From contig JBOGGX010000189.1 of the NCBI GenBank assembly GCA_050744245.1, positions 1-43,867 of the forward strand: a DNA stretch of 43,867 nt, given 5' to 3'. Position 1 is the first letter of the stretch. The number at the start of each line of letters is the position of its first letter. Below are positions 8,593 to 21,180 of this stretch, piece after piece. Source of the stretch: JBOGGX01 sp050744245. GTDB lineage: Bacteria; Actinomycetota; Acidimicrobiia; Acidimicrobiales; JBOGGX01. The notes under the pieces are model-generated. The model was not told the origin of the DNA, ran no database searches, and saw only the letters and a list, made by a program, of their open reading frames with translations. The translations under genes were made by a program, and so were the position numbers.

Positions 8593-9269
8593 GGTCACCT
8601 TGGCGAAGTACTCGGGCGCCTCGCGGGTGTTGATGTCACGCGGGTACTGCAGGACGGGCACGACGCCGACGATCCGTCCCGGCCGGGGCGACGTCACGAC
8701 GACCCGGGTCGAGAGGAACACGGCCTCGCTGATGGAGTGGGTGACGAAGACGACCGTGGTGCCGGTCTCGCTCCAGATCCTGAGGAGCTCGCCCTGGAGC
8801 TTCTCCCTCGTCATCTCGTCGAGGGCGCCCAACGGCTCGTCCATGAGGAGCAGGGCGGGCTCGAAGGTGAGGGCCCGGGCGATGGCCACCCGCTGCTGCA
8901 TGCCTCCAGAGAGCTGCCACGGGTGGTGGCCGGCGAAGTCGCCCAGGCCGACCAGCTCCAGCGGCAGCACCACGTTGCGGACGACCGTCCGCCGGTCGAA
9001 CAGGGTCGGGGCCTGGACACGATGCCGTGGTCGCGGTCGCCGCGGGCCTGCCCCGGCGGCTTGCCGTTCACCGCCACCGAACCCGCCGCCGGGGTGGCGA
9101 GATCGCCGATCAGCCGGAGCAGGGTCGACTTCCCGCAGCCGGACGGGCCCAGCAGCGACACGAACTCTCCCGGCTCGATGGTGAGGTCGATCCCCTCGAG
9201 CGCGGTGACCGAGCCGGTCCGACCGGTGGTGAACGTCTTGTCGACGCCCCTGATGTCGACGACGGTCAT
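8593..9269 (-). pseudogene. ABC importer ATP-binding protein (NitT/TauT type), frameshifted
   Basis: The ATG at 9269 overlaps the permease stop by 4 nt (ATGA). The Walker A LLGPSGCGKST is intact. After GIV the frame breaks: the expected continuation (FQAPTLFD-like, then RTVVRNVVLPLEL) is read only if one A:T pair is added near 9017. The downstream frame carries the signature LSGGMQQRVAIARAL, Walker B LLLMDEPLGALD and the H-loop VTHSISEA. The C-terminus runs directly into receptor sequence near 8592. With both lesions no functional ATPase can be made unless the frameshift is a sequencing error. Confidence 0.75.
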
Positions 9270-10189
9270 GTCGTGTCCGCCTCCACCCAGCGGTGGGGCG
9301 CGACTATCCGTTCGAGGAGGCCGATGAGGCCGGCGAACGTCAGCCCCAGGGCGGCCGTCACCAGCACGGCCGAGTAGAGCTGTTCCGGCCGGGTGATGAA
9401 GTACTGGGCGCCGTTGAGCAGTGCCCGCCCGAGCCCGTCCTGCAGTCCGGCCGGGAGCTCGCCGACCAGGGCGCCGACGACGCTGGCCGTGGCGCCGATC
9501 TTCAAGGCGGTGAACAGGTAGGGCAGCGACGCGGGCAGCCGCAGCTTGAGCAGGACCTGCGGGTCGGTCGCGGCGTACGACCGCATGAGCTCGAGCGACG
9601 TGGCCGACGGCGACGTGAGCCCGCGAAGCATGTTCACGGTCACCGGGAAGAACGTCAGGTAGGCGCTGATGGCCGCCACGCCGAACCAGGCCGGCCAGCC
9701 GTTGCCCCTGACCCAGATGACCACCATCGGCGCGATGGCGATGAGCGGGATCGTCTGGCTCACGACCACGTACGGCATGAGGCCGCGGCGCAACAGGCCC
9801 GACCACAGGAACGGCAGGGCCAAGGCCAGGCCGAGGACCGTTCCCAGCAGGAACCCGACCACGGCCTCGCGGAACGTGGCCAACGCGGCCCGGACGAGGA
9901 TGACACCGTAGAGGTCGGCGCCGCCCCGCCGGGCCGGCTCGAACAGGGCATCGACGATCGACCAGACGTGCGGCATCGACGTGTCGTCGGGCCGCACCGG
10001 CCACTCCCAGCCGGCCGCCTGCCAAGACGACCTTGTACAGCTCCCACATCGTGGCCAGGACGACGACCAGCCCGAGCTCCAGCACCACCCGCCTCACTGC
10101 CCGCCGCACAGCTCCTTGGGGGGTGCCGGCTACGACCGGCGTCGGCTTCGGCTCGACCGGCGTGTCTGGGGAGCCGTGATGATCGTCAC
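9266..10189 (-). pseudogene. ABC importer permease (BPD/SsuC type), probably two frameshifts
   Basis: The body (9266-9997) is a standard inner-membrane permease with an EAA-type loop around LLKLRLPASLPYLFTALKIG. The expected first helix LELGLVVVLATMWELYKVV lies in another frame; the two meet near 10010. A GTG overlapping the LLM stop by 4 nt (at 10189) gives VTIITAPQ and then needs one extra base near 10166 to continue into TPVEPKPTPVVAG and the first helix. A start at GTG 10109 with an AAGGAG ribosome-binding site would avoid the second lesion. Its place behind the dihydropyrimidinase operon suggests uptake of a pyrimidine base, hydantoin or related compound. Confidence 0.7.
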
Positions 10190-11184
10190 GAAACGGCGGG
10201 GATCACCTTGGCGCCGTAGGCGTCGATCGTCGCCTCGCGGGCGTCGTGCATGTTGTAGACGGCGAACTGGTCGACGCCGAGCCCGCGCAGTTCCTCGAGC
10301 TTCTCGATGTGGGCCTCGACCGGCCCCAGGAGGCAGAACCGGTCGACGACCTCGTCGGGCACGAAGTCGGTGCTCGGGTTGCCGGCCCGGCCATGGTGGC
10401 TGTAGTCGTAGCCCTGCCTGGCCTTGATGTAGTCGGTCAGCGCGGCCGGGACCGCGCCCGAGTGCTCGCCGTAGCGGGCCACGAGATCGGCGACATGATT
10501 GCCCACCATGCCGCCGAACCAGCGGCACTGGTCGCGGGCGTGGGCGACGTCGTCACCGACGTAGGCCGGGGCGGCCACGCAGACGGTGACGGCGTCCGGG
10601 TCGCGCCCGGCGGCCGACGCCGCCTCCCGCACCGACCGCACCGTCCACTCGGTAATGTAGGGGTCGGCGAGCTGGAGGATGAACCCGTCGGCCTCCCGCC
10701 CGACCAGCTCCAGCGCCTTGGGCCCGTAGGCCGCCATCCAGATCTCCAGGCTGCCCTCGCGCACCCATGGGAACTGGACGGTGGTGCCGTTCAGCTCCAC
10801 CGACCGGCCCTCGGCCAGATCGCGAATGACCCGTATGGCCTCCGACAGCGTGGCCAGGGTGTTGGGCTTGCGGCCGATGACCCGCATGGCCGAGTCGCCC
10901 CGCCCGATGCCGCACACCGTGCGGTTGCCGAACATGTCGTTGAGCGTGGCGAACAGCGAGGCCGTCACCGACCAGTCGCGGGTACCGGGGTTGGTGACCA
11001 TCGGCCCGACGGTCAGCCGCTCGGTCTTGGCCAGGATCTGGCTGTAGATCACGAACGGCTCCTGCCACAGGACGACGGAGTCGAACGTCCAGCCGTGGGT
11101 GAAGCCCTGGTCCTCGGCCCGCACCATCAGGTCGACCAGGGTCGACGCCGGAGGGTCGGTCTGGAGGACGAGCCCGATGTCCAT
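10186..11184 (-). CDS. LLM-class, probably F420-dependent, oxidoreductase of the pyrimidine operon
   Basis: A 332-residue TIM-barrel protein of the bacterial luciferase-like superfamily. MDIGLVLQTDPPAS at the start, HGWTFDSVVLWQEP, GPMVTNPGTRDW and CGIGRGDSAMR are the pattern I associate with the F420-dependent CPS_4043-like family (TIGR03842, from memory). The ATG shares one base with the mmsA stop (TGATG), so it is translated with the catabolic enzymes. Its substrate is not known. No dihydropyrimidine dehydrogenase gene is visible, which makes a redox step on a pyrimidine or its product a fair guess. Confidence 0.8.
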   Translation of the reverse strand: MDIGLVLQTDPPASTLVDLMVRAEDQGFTHGWTFDSVVLWQEPFVIYSQILAKTERLTVGPMVTNPGTRDWSVTASLFATLNDMFGNRTVCGIGRGDSAMRVIGRKPNTLATLSEAIRVIRDLAEGRSVELNGTTVQFPWVREGSLEIWMAAYGPKALELVGREADGFILQLADPYITEWTVRSVREAASAAGRDPDAVTVCVAAPAYVGDDVAHARDQCRWFGGMVGNHVADLVARYGEHSGAVPAALTDYIKARQGYDYSHHGRAGNPSTDFVPDEVVDRFCLLGPVEAHIEKLEELRGLGVDQFAVYNMHDAREATIDAYGAKVIPAVS

Positions 11185-12677
11185 CAGCGGTTCTGCGGGA
11201 AGCCGAGATCGACGCCCCGGGTGTGGGGGTCTGGCCACCGGGCGGTGACCACCTTGCCCCTGGTGTAGAAGTGCACGCCCTCAGGGCCGTAGATGTGGCT
11301 GTCCCCGAACAGCGACGACTTCCAGCCGCCGAAGGAGTAGTACGACACCGGCACCGGGATGGGGACGTTGACCCCGACCATCCCCGCCTCGGCGTCGACC
11401 TGGAACTCGCGGGCGGCGCCGCCGTCGCGCGTGAAGATGGCCGTGCCGTTGCCCCACGGGTTCTCGTTCACCAGCCGGACGGCCTCGTCGTAGCTGTCGG
11501 TGCGCACCACCGACAGCACCGGTCCGAAGATCTCGTCGCGGTACACGCTCATCTCGGGGGTGACGTGGTCGAGCAGGCTGATGCCGAAGTAGAAGCCGTC
11601 CTCGTGCCCGTCGACGACGAGGTTGCGGCCGTCGACGGCCACGCTCGCCCCCTCGTGCTCGCCCGCGTCGACGTAGCCCGCCACCTTGTCGCGGTGCTCT
11701 CTGGTGATGAGCGGGCCCATGTCGGACTCGGCGTCGGCGCCGGGGCCGACGCGGAGGTCGGCGATCCGCTCCTTCATCCGGCCGATCAGATCGTCGCCGG
11801 CCGAGCCCACCGCGACCACGACCGACACCGCCATGCACCGCTCCCCCGCCGAGCCGTAGGCGGCGGAGACGGCGGCGTCGGCGGCCAGGTCCATGTCGGC
11901 GTCCGGCAGCACGACGATGTGGTTCTTGGCTCCGCCCAGGGCCTGGACCCGCTTGCCGTTGGAGGTGCCCGTCTCGTACACGTAGCGGGCGATCGGCGTC
12001 GAACCGACGAAGCTCAGGGCCTTGATGTCGGGGTGGGTCAGCAGCCGGTCGACCGCCTCCTTGTCACCATGGACGACGTTCAGCACGGCGTCGGGCAATC
12101 CCGCCTCGCCGAGCAGCTCGGCCACGCGCACGGCCGCCGACGGGTCCTTCTCGCTCGGCTTGAGGATGAACGTGTTGCCACAGGCGATGGCGAGGGGGAA
12201 CATCCACATTGGAACCATCGCCGGGAAGTTGAACGGTGTGACGCCCGCTACGACGCCGATGGGCTGGCGGATCGAGTAGACGTCGACGTGGGTCGAGGCC
12301 GACTCCGAGTAGCCGCCCTTGAGCAGCTGGGGGATGCCGCAGGCGAACTCGACCACTTCGAGCCCGCGGGTCACCTCGCCGGTGGCGTCGGCCAGGACCT
12401 TGCCGTGCTCGGCCGTGAGCAGCTCGGCGATCTCGGTCTTGTGCCGTTCGATCAGCTCCCGGTAGGCGAACAGGATGCGGGTTCGGGTGGCGAGCGACGA
12501 CGCCCGCCACGATGCGAACGCCTCCTTGGCCACGGCCACCGCCTGGTCGACCTCGTCGGTGCCGGCCAGCGCGACCTGTGCGGTCTGCTCGCCGGTGGCC
12601 GGGTTGAACACCGGGCCGAACCGGCGGGACGCCCCCTCGAAGGTTTTCCCGCCGATCCAATGGTTGATCGTCTTCAT
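11184..12677 (-). CDS. mmsA: CoA-acylating (methyl)malonate-semialdehyde dehydrogenase
   Basis: A 497-residue aldehyde dehydrogenase that converts malonate semialdehyde (from beta-alanine) or methylmalonate semialdehyde (from thymine/valine) to acetyl- or propionyl-CoA with NAD and CoA. Family marks are WIGG at the start, PFNFPAMVPMWMFPLAIACG, the NAD-site FVGSTPIARYVY, ALGGAKNH and the nucleophile C281 in GSAGERCMAV. A GGAGAGG ribosome-binding site precedes the ATG. It follows dihydropyrimidinase by 27 bp and fits the last step of reductive pyrimidine breakdown. Confidence 0.92.
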   Translation of the reverse strand: MKTINHWIGGKTFEGASRRFGPVFNPATGEQTAQVALAGTDEVDQAVAVAKEAFASWRASSLATRTRILFAYRELIERHKTEIAELLTAEHGKVLADATGEVTRGLEVVEFACGIPQLLKGGYSESASTHVDVYSIRQPIGVVAGVTPFNFPAMVPMWMFPLAIACGNTFILKPSEKDPSAAVRVAELLGEAGLPDAVLNVVHGDKEAVDRLLTHPDIKALSFVGSTPIARYVYETGTSNGKRVQALGGAKNHIVVLPDADMDLAADAAVSAAYGSAGERCMAVSVVVAVGSAGDDLIGRMKERIADLRVGPGADAESDMGPLITREHRDKVAGYVDAGEHEGASVAVDGRNLVVDGHEDGFYFGISLLDHVTPEMSVYRDEIFGPVLSVVRTDSYDEAVRLVNENPWGNGTAIFTRDGGAAREFQVDAEAGMVGVNVPIPVPVSYYSFGGWKSSLFGDSHIYGPEGVHFYTRGKVVTARWPDPHTRGVDLGFPQNR

Positions 12678-12704
12678 CGTGCCTCTCCGTCCGCTCGATC
12701 GGTG

Positions 12705-14117
<1,413 letters not shown>

Positions 14118-15431
14118 CTACCCGACCTCCCCCTGCTCGGCCTCGGCCAGCGCCTCGACCAGGATCCCGTGGCCCTCCTCGGCCTCCTCGCGGGTGAGCG
14201 ACATCGGCGGTGCCAACCGGAGCACGTTGCCGAACAACCCGCCCTTGCCCACCAGCAGCGCGCGGCTGCGGGCCGCCTCGAGCACGGCGGTGGCCGCGGC
14301 CGGTGCCGGCTCCTTGGTGCCGGGCCGCACCAGCTCGATGCCGATCATGAGCCCCTTGCCCCGCACGTCGCCCACGATGCTGTTCGTCGTGACCAGCTGG
14401 CCCAGCCGCTCGAGCAGCCAGCCACCCACGACCCGAGCGTTGCCCTGGAGGTCGTGGTCGAGCAGGTACTCGAGGTTGGCCAGCGCCCCGGCGGTGGTGA
14501 TGGGGCTGCCGCCGAAGGTCGAGATGGAGTTGGCCGGCAGCGAGTCGACGATCTCGGCTCGGCCGATGACGCCGGCGATCGACAGGCCGTTGCCGATCCC
14601 CTTGGCGAAGGTGACCAGGTCCGGCGTCTGGCCCTCGACCGCGTGGGCCTGCCAACCCCAGAAATGCTCACCGGTCCGGCCCCAGCCGGTCTGCACCTCG
14701 TCGCTGATCCACAGGATGTGGTGGCGGTCGAGCACCTCCTTGAACGCACCCAGCGTCTTGTCGGGCGGCGAGGTGAACCCGCCGACGCCCTGGATGGGCT
14801 CGGCGATGAGGCAGGCCACGTCGCCCGCGGTCTGGGTGGTGATGACGTCGTCGAGATCGGCGACGCAGGCCGCGATGTAGTCGTGGTCGGGCAGGTGCCC
14901 GAACGGACTGCGGTAGCGGTACCCGCCGTGCACGTAGAACGTCTGGACCGGCGAGAGCGACGAGGCCGACCAGCTGCGGTTGCCGGTGATGGCGATGGCG
15001 GTGAACGACCGACCGTGGTAGCTGTTGCGCAGGGCCAGCACCTGGTTGGAGCGGCGGTAGCCGGTGGCCAGCAGCAGGGCGGTGTCGTTGGCCTCGGTGC
15101 CGCTGGTGGTGAAGAACACCTTGGGGTCGGGGATGCCCGACAGCTCGGCGATGCGCTCGGCCAGCTCGATCTGCGGCCCGATGAGGTAGAGGGTCGAGGT
15201 GTGGAGGATCCGGCCCGCCTGCTCGCTGACCGCCTTGGCCACCTCGGGCAGGGCGTGGGCGGTCATGGTGGTGAGGATCCCGCCGAAGAAGTCGAGGTAG
15301 CGGTGGCCCTCGCCGTCCCAGACGTGGCGGCCCTCGCCCCGCTCGATCTCGATCGGCTGCTCGTAGTAGAGGGCGAGCCAGCTCGGCAGGACCTTCCGGT
15401 GCCGGGTCAGGAGGTCGGCGTGGTAGGTCAC
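14118..15431 (-). CDS. Class III PLP aminotransferase, likely beta-alanine / 3-aminoisobutyrate transaminase
   Basis: A 437-residue fold-type I aminotransferase of the AGXT2-like branch. The PLP lysine is K277 in TFAKGIGNG; other marks are TTSGTEANDTA, NSYHGRS, IAEPIQGVGGF, ISDEVQTGWGRTG and STFGGSP. Sitting between ureidopropionase and dihydropyrimidinase it most likely turns beta-alanine into malonate semialdehyde for the mmsA product. It could equally act on other omega-amino acids. It begins 7 bp after the upstream stop. Confidence 0.88.
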   Translation of the reverse strand: MTYHADLLTRHRKVLPSWLALYYEQPIEIERGEGRHVWDGEGHRYLDFFGGILTTMTAHALPEVAKAVSEQAGRILHTSTLYLIGPQIELAERIAELSGIPDPKVFFTTSGTEANDTALLLATGYRRSNQVLALRNSYHGRSFTAIAITGNRSWSASSLSPVQTFYVHGGYRYRSPFGHLPDHDYIAACVADLDDVITTQTAGDVACLIAEPIQGVGGFTSPPDKTLGAFKEVLDRHHILWISDEVQTGWGRTGEHFWGWQAHAVEGQTPDLVTFAKGIGNGLSIAGVIGRAEIVDSLPANSISTFGGSPITTAGALANLEYLLDHDLQGNARVVGGWLLERLGQLVTTNSIVGDVRGKGLMIGIELVRPGTKEPAPAAATAVLEAARSRALLVGKGGLFGNVLRLAPPMSLTREEAEEGHGILVEALAEAEQGEVG

Positions 15432-15438
15432 CCGGTGC

Positions 15439-16287
15439 TTACCCTTCGACCAGTGGGCCGTAGGCGTCGGGCCGGCGGTCGCGGTAGAACGCCCACTGCT
15501 GGCGGACCTCGTCGATCATGTCGAAGTCGAGGTCGCGCACGACAAGCTCCTCGTCATGGCCGCTGGCCGGATCGCCCACCAGCTGGCCTCGGGGGTCGAC
15601 GAAGTAGCTGGTGCCGTAGAAGTCGTTGTCGCCGAACTCCTCGACGCCGACCCGGTTGATGGCGGCGATGAAGTACTCGTTGGCGACCGCCGCCGCCGGC
15701 TGCTCGAGCTGCCACAGGTACGACGACAGCCCCCGGCTGGTGGCCGACGGGTTGTAGACGAGCTGGGCTCCGGCCAGGCCCAGAGCCCGCCAGCCCTCGG
15801 GGAAGTGACGGTCGTAGCAGATGTACACGCCGACCCGGCCGACGGCCGTGTCGAACACGGGCCAGCCCAGGTTCCCGGGCCGGAAGTAGAACTTCTCCCA
15901 GAACCCCTTGACCTGGGGGATGTGGTGCTTGCGGTACTTGCCCAGGCAGCTGCCGTCGGCGTCGATGACCGCGGCGGTGTTGTAGTAGAAGCCCGACTGC
16001 TCGACCTCGTAGACCGGGACGACCAGCACCATGCCGGTCTCCTTGGCCACGGCCTGCATGCGTTGCACGGTCGGCCCGTCGGGCACCGGCTCGGCCCAGG
16101 CGTAGTGCTCCGGCTCCTGCACCTGGCAGAAGTACGGCGCGTTGAACACCTCCTGGAACCCCATGACCCTGGCCCCTTGGGCCGCCGCGTCCTGGGCGTA
16201 CTTCTCGTGGACGTCGACCATCGACTCCTTGTCGCCCGTCCACTTCGTCTGGACCAGTGCGGCGCGTACGACGTTCGCCATTGCCAA
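15439..16287 (-). CDS. N-carbamoyl-beta-alanine amidohydrolase (beta-ureidopropionase), nitrilase family
   Basis: A 282-residue C-N hydrolase releasing CO2 and ammonia from N-carbamoyl-beta-alanine. The catalytic residues are E46 in GFQEVFN, K120 in KYRKHHIP and C157 in VYICYDRHFPEGWR. The strong match of the KHHIPQVKGFWEKFYF region is typical of the pyrimidine-degrading group. The ATG at 16287 is preceded by GGGAGG; a second ATG two codons later is also possible. It is the first gene of the leftward pyrimidine operon and diverges from the VUT transporter. Confidence 0.9.
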   Translation of the reverse strand: MAMANVVRAALVQTKWTGDKESMVDVHEKYAQDAAAQGARVMGFQEVFNAPYFCQVQEPEHYAWAEPVPDGPTVQRMQAVAKETGMVLVVPVYEVEQSGFYYNTAAVIDADGSCLGKYRKHHIPQVKGFWEKFYFRPGNLGWPVFDTAVGRVGVYICYDRHFPEGWRALGLAGAQLVYNPSATSRGLSSYLWQLEQPAAAVANEYFIAAINRVGVEEFGDNDFYGTSYFVDPRGQLVGDPASGHDEELVVRDLDFDMIDEVRQQWAFYRDRRPDAYGPLVEG

Positions 16288-16313
16288 TCCTCCCTGGCGT
16301 TTGACCCCTCCCG

Positions 16314-16319
16314 AACTTA
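16314..16319 (-). promoter_or_regulatory. Candidate -10 box TAAGTT of the pyrimidine operon
   Basis: TAAGTT on the minus strand would start transcription around 16307, about 20 nt before the ureidopropionase ATG and upstream of its GGGAGG ribosome-binding site. The palindrome at 16330-16372 lies directly behind it, in the -35 region. Confidence 0.35.
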
Positions 16320-16329
16320 CTGCCGCGTT

Positions 16330-16358
16330 CTCGACGCAGCTACGGTCGAATTCCGACC

Positions 16359-16372
<14 letters not shown>
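16330..16372 (+). repeat. 43-bp palindromic hairpin element, copy 1, over the VUT start codon
   Basis: Outer arms CTCGACGCA / TGCGTCGAG (9 bp) and inner arms GGTCG / CGACC (5 bp) enclose the loop AATTC. As RNA, 17 of 19 stem positions pair, counting one G-U. It differs from the copy at 38059-38101 at three positions only. The ATG of the VUT transporter (16359) lies in the 3' half of the stem. A TACGGT -10-like box lies inside at 16341-16346. Confidence 0.75.
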
Positions 16373-17063
<691 letters not shown>

Positions 17064-17098
17064 CGTCTCGCCGATTAGCTGACCGTACGGGAGGAAAC

Positions 17099-18208
17099 GT
17101 GAAGCACCGGTCCTTGCGGAGAATCGTGGGCCTCTTCGCCGCAGTCGGGCTCCTTCTCGCCGCGTGTGGCGAGGCAGACGACGACGATGACGCCACCGAC
17201 ACCACGGCCGAGGGGGGAGCGGGCGGCGCCGCCGACTTCCAGGCCTGTCAGGTCACCGACACCGGCGGGGTCGATGACCGCTCGTTCAACCAGACCGCCT
17301 TTGCCGGCGTCACCCAGGCCGAGGACGAGCTGGGCATCGAGGCCTCGGTGCTCGAGTCGCAGTCCGACGCCGACTTCGATCCCAACATCCAGACCTTCAT
17401 CGACCAGGGCTGCGACATCATCGTCACGGTCGGGTTCCTGCTCGGCGACGCCACCGCGGCGGCGGCCGAGGCCAACCCCGACCAGCAGTTCGCCATCGTC
17501 GACTTCGACTTCTTCGACCTCGACGCCGGTGAGGACGTCACCTTCGACAACGTCCGCGAGCTGACCTTCTCGACCGACCAGGCCGCCTTCCTGGCCGGCT
17601 ACCTGGCCGCGGGCATGACCCAGACGGGCAGGATCGGAACCTACGGCGGCATCAACATCCCGACCGTGAACATCTTCATGAAGGGCTTCGAGGCGGGCAT
17701 GTCGTACTACAACGACCAGAAGGGCACCGCCGTCCAACTGGTCGGGTGGAGCACCGCAGCCGACGACGGTCTGTTCACCGGCGACTTCGAGGACCAGACC
17801 AAGGGCCGGGCGACGACCGAGCAGCTGCTCGACGAGGGGGCCGACATCATCCTGCCCGTGGCCGGTCCGGTCGGTCTGGGCTCGGTCGAGGCCATCCGCG
17901 CCCGGGGCAACACGGCCCGGCTCATCTGGGTCGACACCGACGGCTGCGTCAGCGTCGAGCAGGCCTGCGACCTGTTCCTCACCAGCGTCATGAAGAACAT
18001 GAACGTGGCGGTGTTCGACACCGTCTCGGCCGCCGTCGGCGGGGAGTTCGAGGGCGGGCTGTACGTGGGCACGCTCGAGAACCAGGGCGTCGACATCGCC
18101 CCCTTCAACGAGTTCGAGGGCCAGGTGCCGGCCGAGCTCACGAGCGAGATCGACCTGTTGAGGGAAGAGATCATCGCCGGCAACATCGAGACGATCCTCG
18201 GCGGCTAG
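17099..18208 (+). CDS. BMP-family nucleoside-binding lipoprotein of an ABC importer
   Basis: A 369-residue solute receptor. The signal peptide ends in the lipobox L-A-A-C23, so Cys23 is the lipid-anchored N-terminus, followed by an acidic linker. DTGGVDDRSFNQTAFAG is the BMP/PnrA signature for purine and pyrimidine nucleosides, and the protein contains DQAAFLAGYLAAGMTQTG as in that family. GTG start with a GGAGG ribosome-binding site. It is followed by its ATPase and two permeases, then by deaminase and phosphorylase genes that use the imported nucleosides. Confidence 0.92.
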   Translation: MKHRSLRRIVGLFAAVGLLLAACGEADDDDDATDTTAEGGAGGAADFQACQVTDTGGVDDRSFNQTAFAGVTQAEDELGIEASVLESQSDADFDPNIQTFIDQGCDIIVTVGFLLGDATAAAAEANPDQQFAIVDFDFFDLDAGEDVTFDNVRELTFSTDQAAFLAGYLAAGMTQTGRIGTYGGINIPTVNIFMKGFEAGMSYYNDQKGTAVQLVGWSTAADDGLFTGDFEDQTKGRATTEQLLDEGADIILPVAGPVGLGSVEAIRARGNTARLIWVDTDGCVSVEQACDLFLTSVMKNMNVAVFDTVSAAVGGEFEGGLYVGTLENQGVDIAPFNEFEGQVPAELTSEIDLLREEIIAGNIETILGG

Positions 18209-18238
18209 CACACCACCGAGGCCGGGCGGGGGGAACCG

Positions 18239-19794
<1,556 letters not shown>

Positions 19795-19798
<4 letters not shown>

Positions 19799-21078
19799 GC
19801 GATGCCGACGGGGGTTCGGGCGGCGCCGTCGTCGACGAGATCGACGAGGAGGAGGCCAGGGCCGAGGCCGAGCGGGCCAGGGCCGCGGCCGAGATCGCCC
19901 CGACGGCGAGCCCGGCCGAGCGGGTGGCGGACTGGTTCCGCCGGGTCGTGCTCGTCCCGACCCTCGCCATCGTCTCCGCCCTCTTCATCGGCGGCGTCAT
20001 CATCGTGTTCACCACGCCGGAGACGTTGCGGGCGTGGGGCTTCTTCTTCGACGCTCCGCTGCGCACGCTGGAGATGTCGTTCAACCTGGTCATCGACTCC
20101 TACAGTGCCCTGCTGCGCTTCTCGCTCGGCAGCCTGAACGCGCTGGGCCGCACGCTGCGGGAGATGACCACGCTGGTGTTCGCCGGCCTGTCGGTGGCCC
20201 TCGCCTTCCGGGCCGGGTTGTTCAACATCGGCGGCTCCGGCCAGATCACGGTGGGCGCCATCGGTGCGGCCTACGTCGGCTTCGCCATCGACGGCCTCCC
20301 CCTGATCGTGCACCTGCCGCTGGCCCTGCTCGTCGGCTTTCTCTCTGGTGCGGTGTGGGGTGGCATCGCCGGGTTCCTCAAGGCCCGCACCGGCGCCCAC
20401 GAGGTGATCACGACGATCATGCTCAACTTCATCGCCCAATTCCTCCTGCTGTACCTGCTCAAGACCGAGGCGTTCCAACGGCCCGGGCGTGACGACCCGA
20501 TCTCCCCGCCGGTCGAGGAGGCGGCTCGGCTCCCCCTCTTCTCGGACCGGTTCCCCGCCCACTGGGGGTTCTTCCTCGCCATCCTGGCCGCCGTCGCCGT
20601 GTGGTGGCTCCTTCGCCACACGACCATCGGCTTCCGGATGCGGGCGGTCGGCGCCAACCCCAACGCCGCCCGCTACGCCGGGATGAGCGTCGGCAACACC
20701 TACACGCTGTCGATGGGTCTGGCCGGCGGGCTGGCCGGCCTGGCCGGCGCCAACCAGCTGCTCGGCGTGCCGCCGTCGTACTCGCTGTCGTCGCCGTTCG
20801 GGGCGGCCAGCATCGGCTTCGACGCCATCGCCCTGGCCCTCCTCGGCCGGGCCAGCCCGGCGGGCGTCGTCGCCGCCTCCTTCCTGTTCGCCGTGCTCCG
20901 AACCGGGGCCACGGGCATGCAATCGGTCACCGAGACCCCGGTCGACATCATCGTGGTCATCCAGGCCCTGATCATCGTGTTCGTCGCCGCCCCGGTGCTG
21001 GTGCAGAAGATCTTCCGGGTGCGCACGGCCAGGCTCGGCGAGGGCCAGACCTTCGCCACGAACTGGGGGTCGGCGTGA
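19795..21078 (+). CDS. Nucleoside ABC importer permease 1 (BPD_transp_2 type)
   Basis: A 427-residue membrane protein. The first 40 residues are cytosolic and very charged (DEIDEEEARAEAERARAAA), likely helical; roughly ten hydrophobic segments follow. Family marks are the FRAGLFNIGGSGQ loop, HEVITTIMLNFIA and the coupling segment GFRMRAVGANPNAARYAGM. It pairs with the second permease to form the pore of the BMP-type importer. Its GTG overlaps the ATPase stop (GTGA), and its own stop overlaps a mini-ORF that leads into permease 2. Confidence 0.9.
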
Positions 21079-21180
21079 GCGAGCGGAGCGAGCGAGCGAC
21101 GACCGGGCGAGCGAGCGCCAGCGAGCCGGCCGGAGATGGGGCCTGGGGGCGCAGCCACCAGAGGGGGTCGGCGTGAGCGA
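21065..21180 (+). repeat. 18-bp direct repeat flanking a low-complexity spacer
   Basis: GGGGGTCGGCGTGAGCGA occurs at 21065-21082 (end of permease 1) and again at 21163-21180 (start of permease 2), 98 bp apart. Between them the DNA is low-complexity GAGCGAGCG-type sequence. It looks like a duplication of the original permease 1/permease 2 junction with an insertion between the copies. Confidence 0.75.
21075..21176 (+). CDS. 33-codon bridging mini-ORF between the two permeases
   Basis: Reads from the GTG that overlaps the permease 1 stop (GTGA) to a TGA that overlaps the permease 2 GTG (GTGA). The product would be Ser/Glu/Arg-rich low-complexity (SERSERATTGRASASE...). It need not encode a useful peptide: its effect may be to carry terminating ribosomes from one permease to the next and keep the two coupled. 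Confidence 0.35.
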   Translation: MSERSERATTGRASASEPAGDGAWGRSHQRGSA

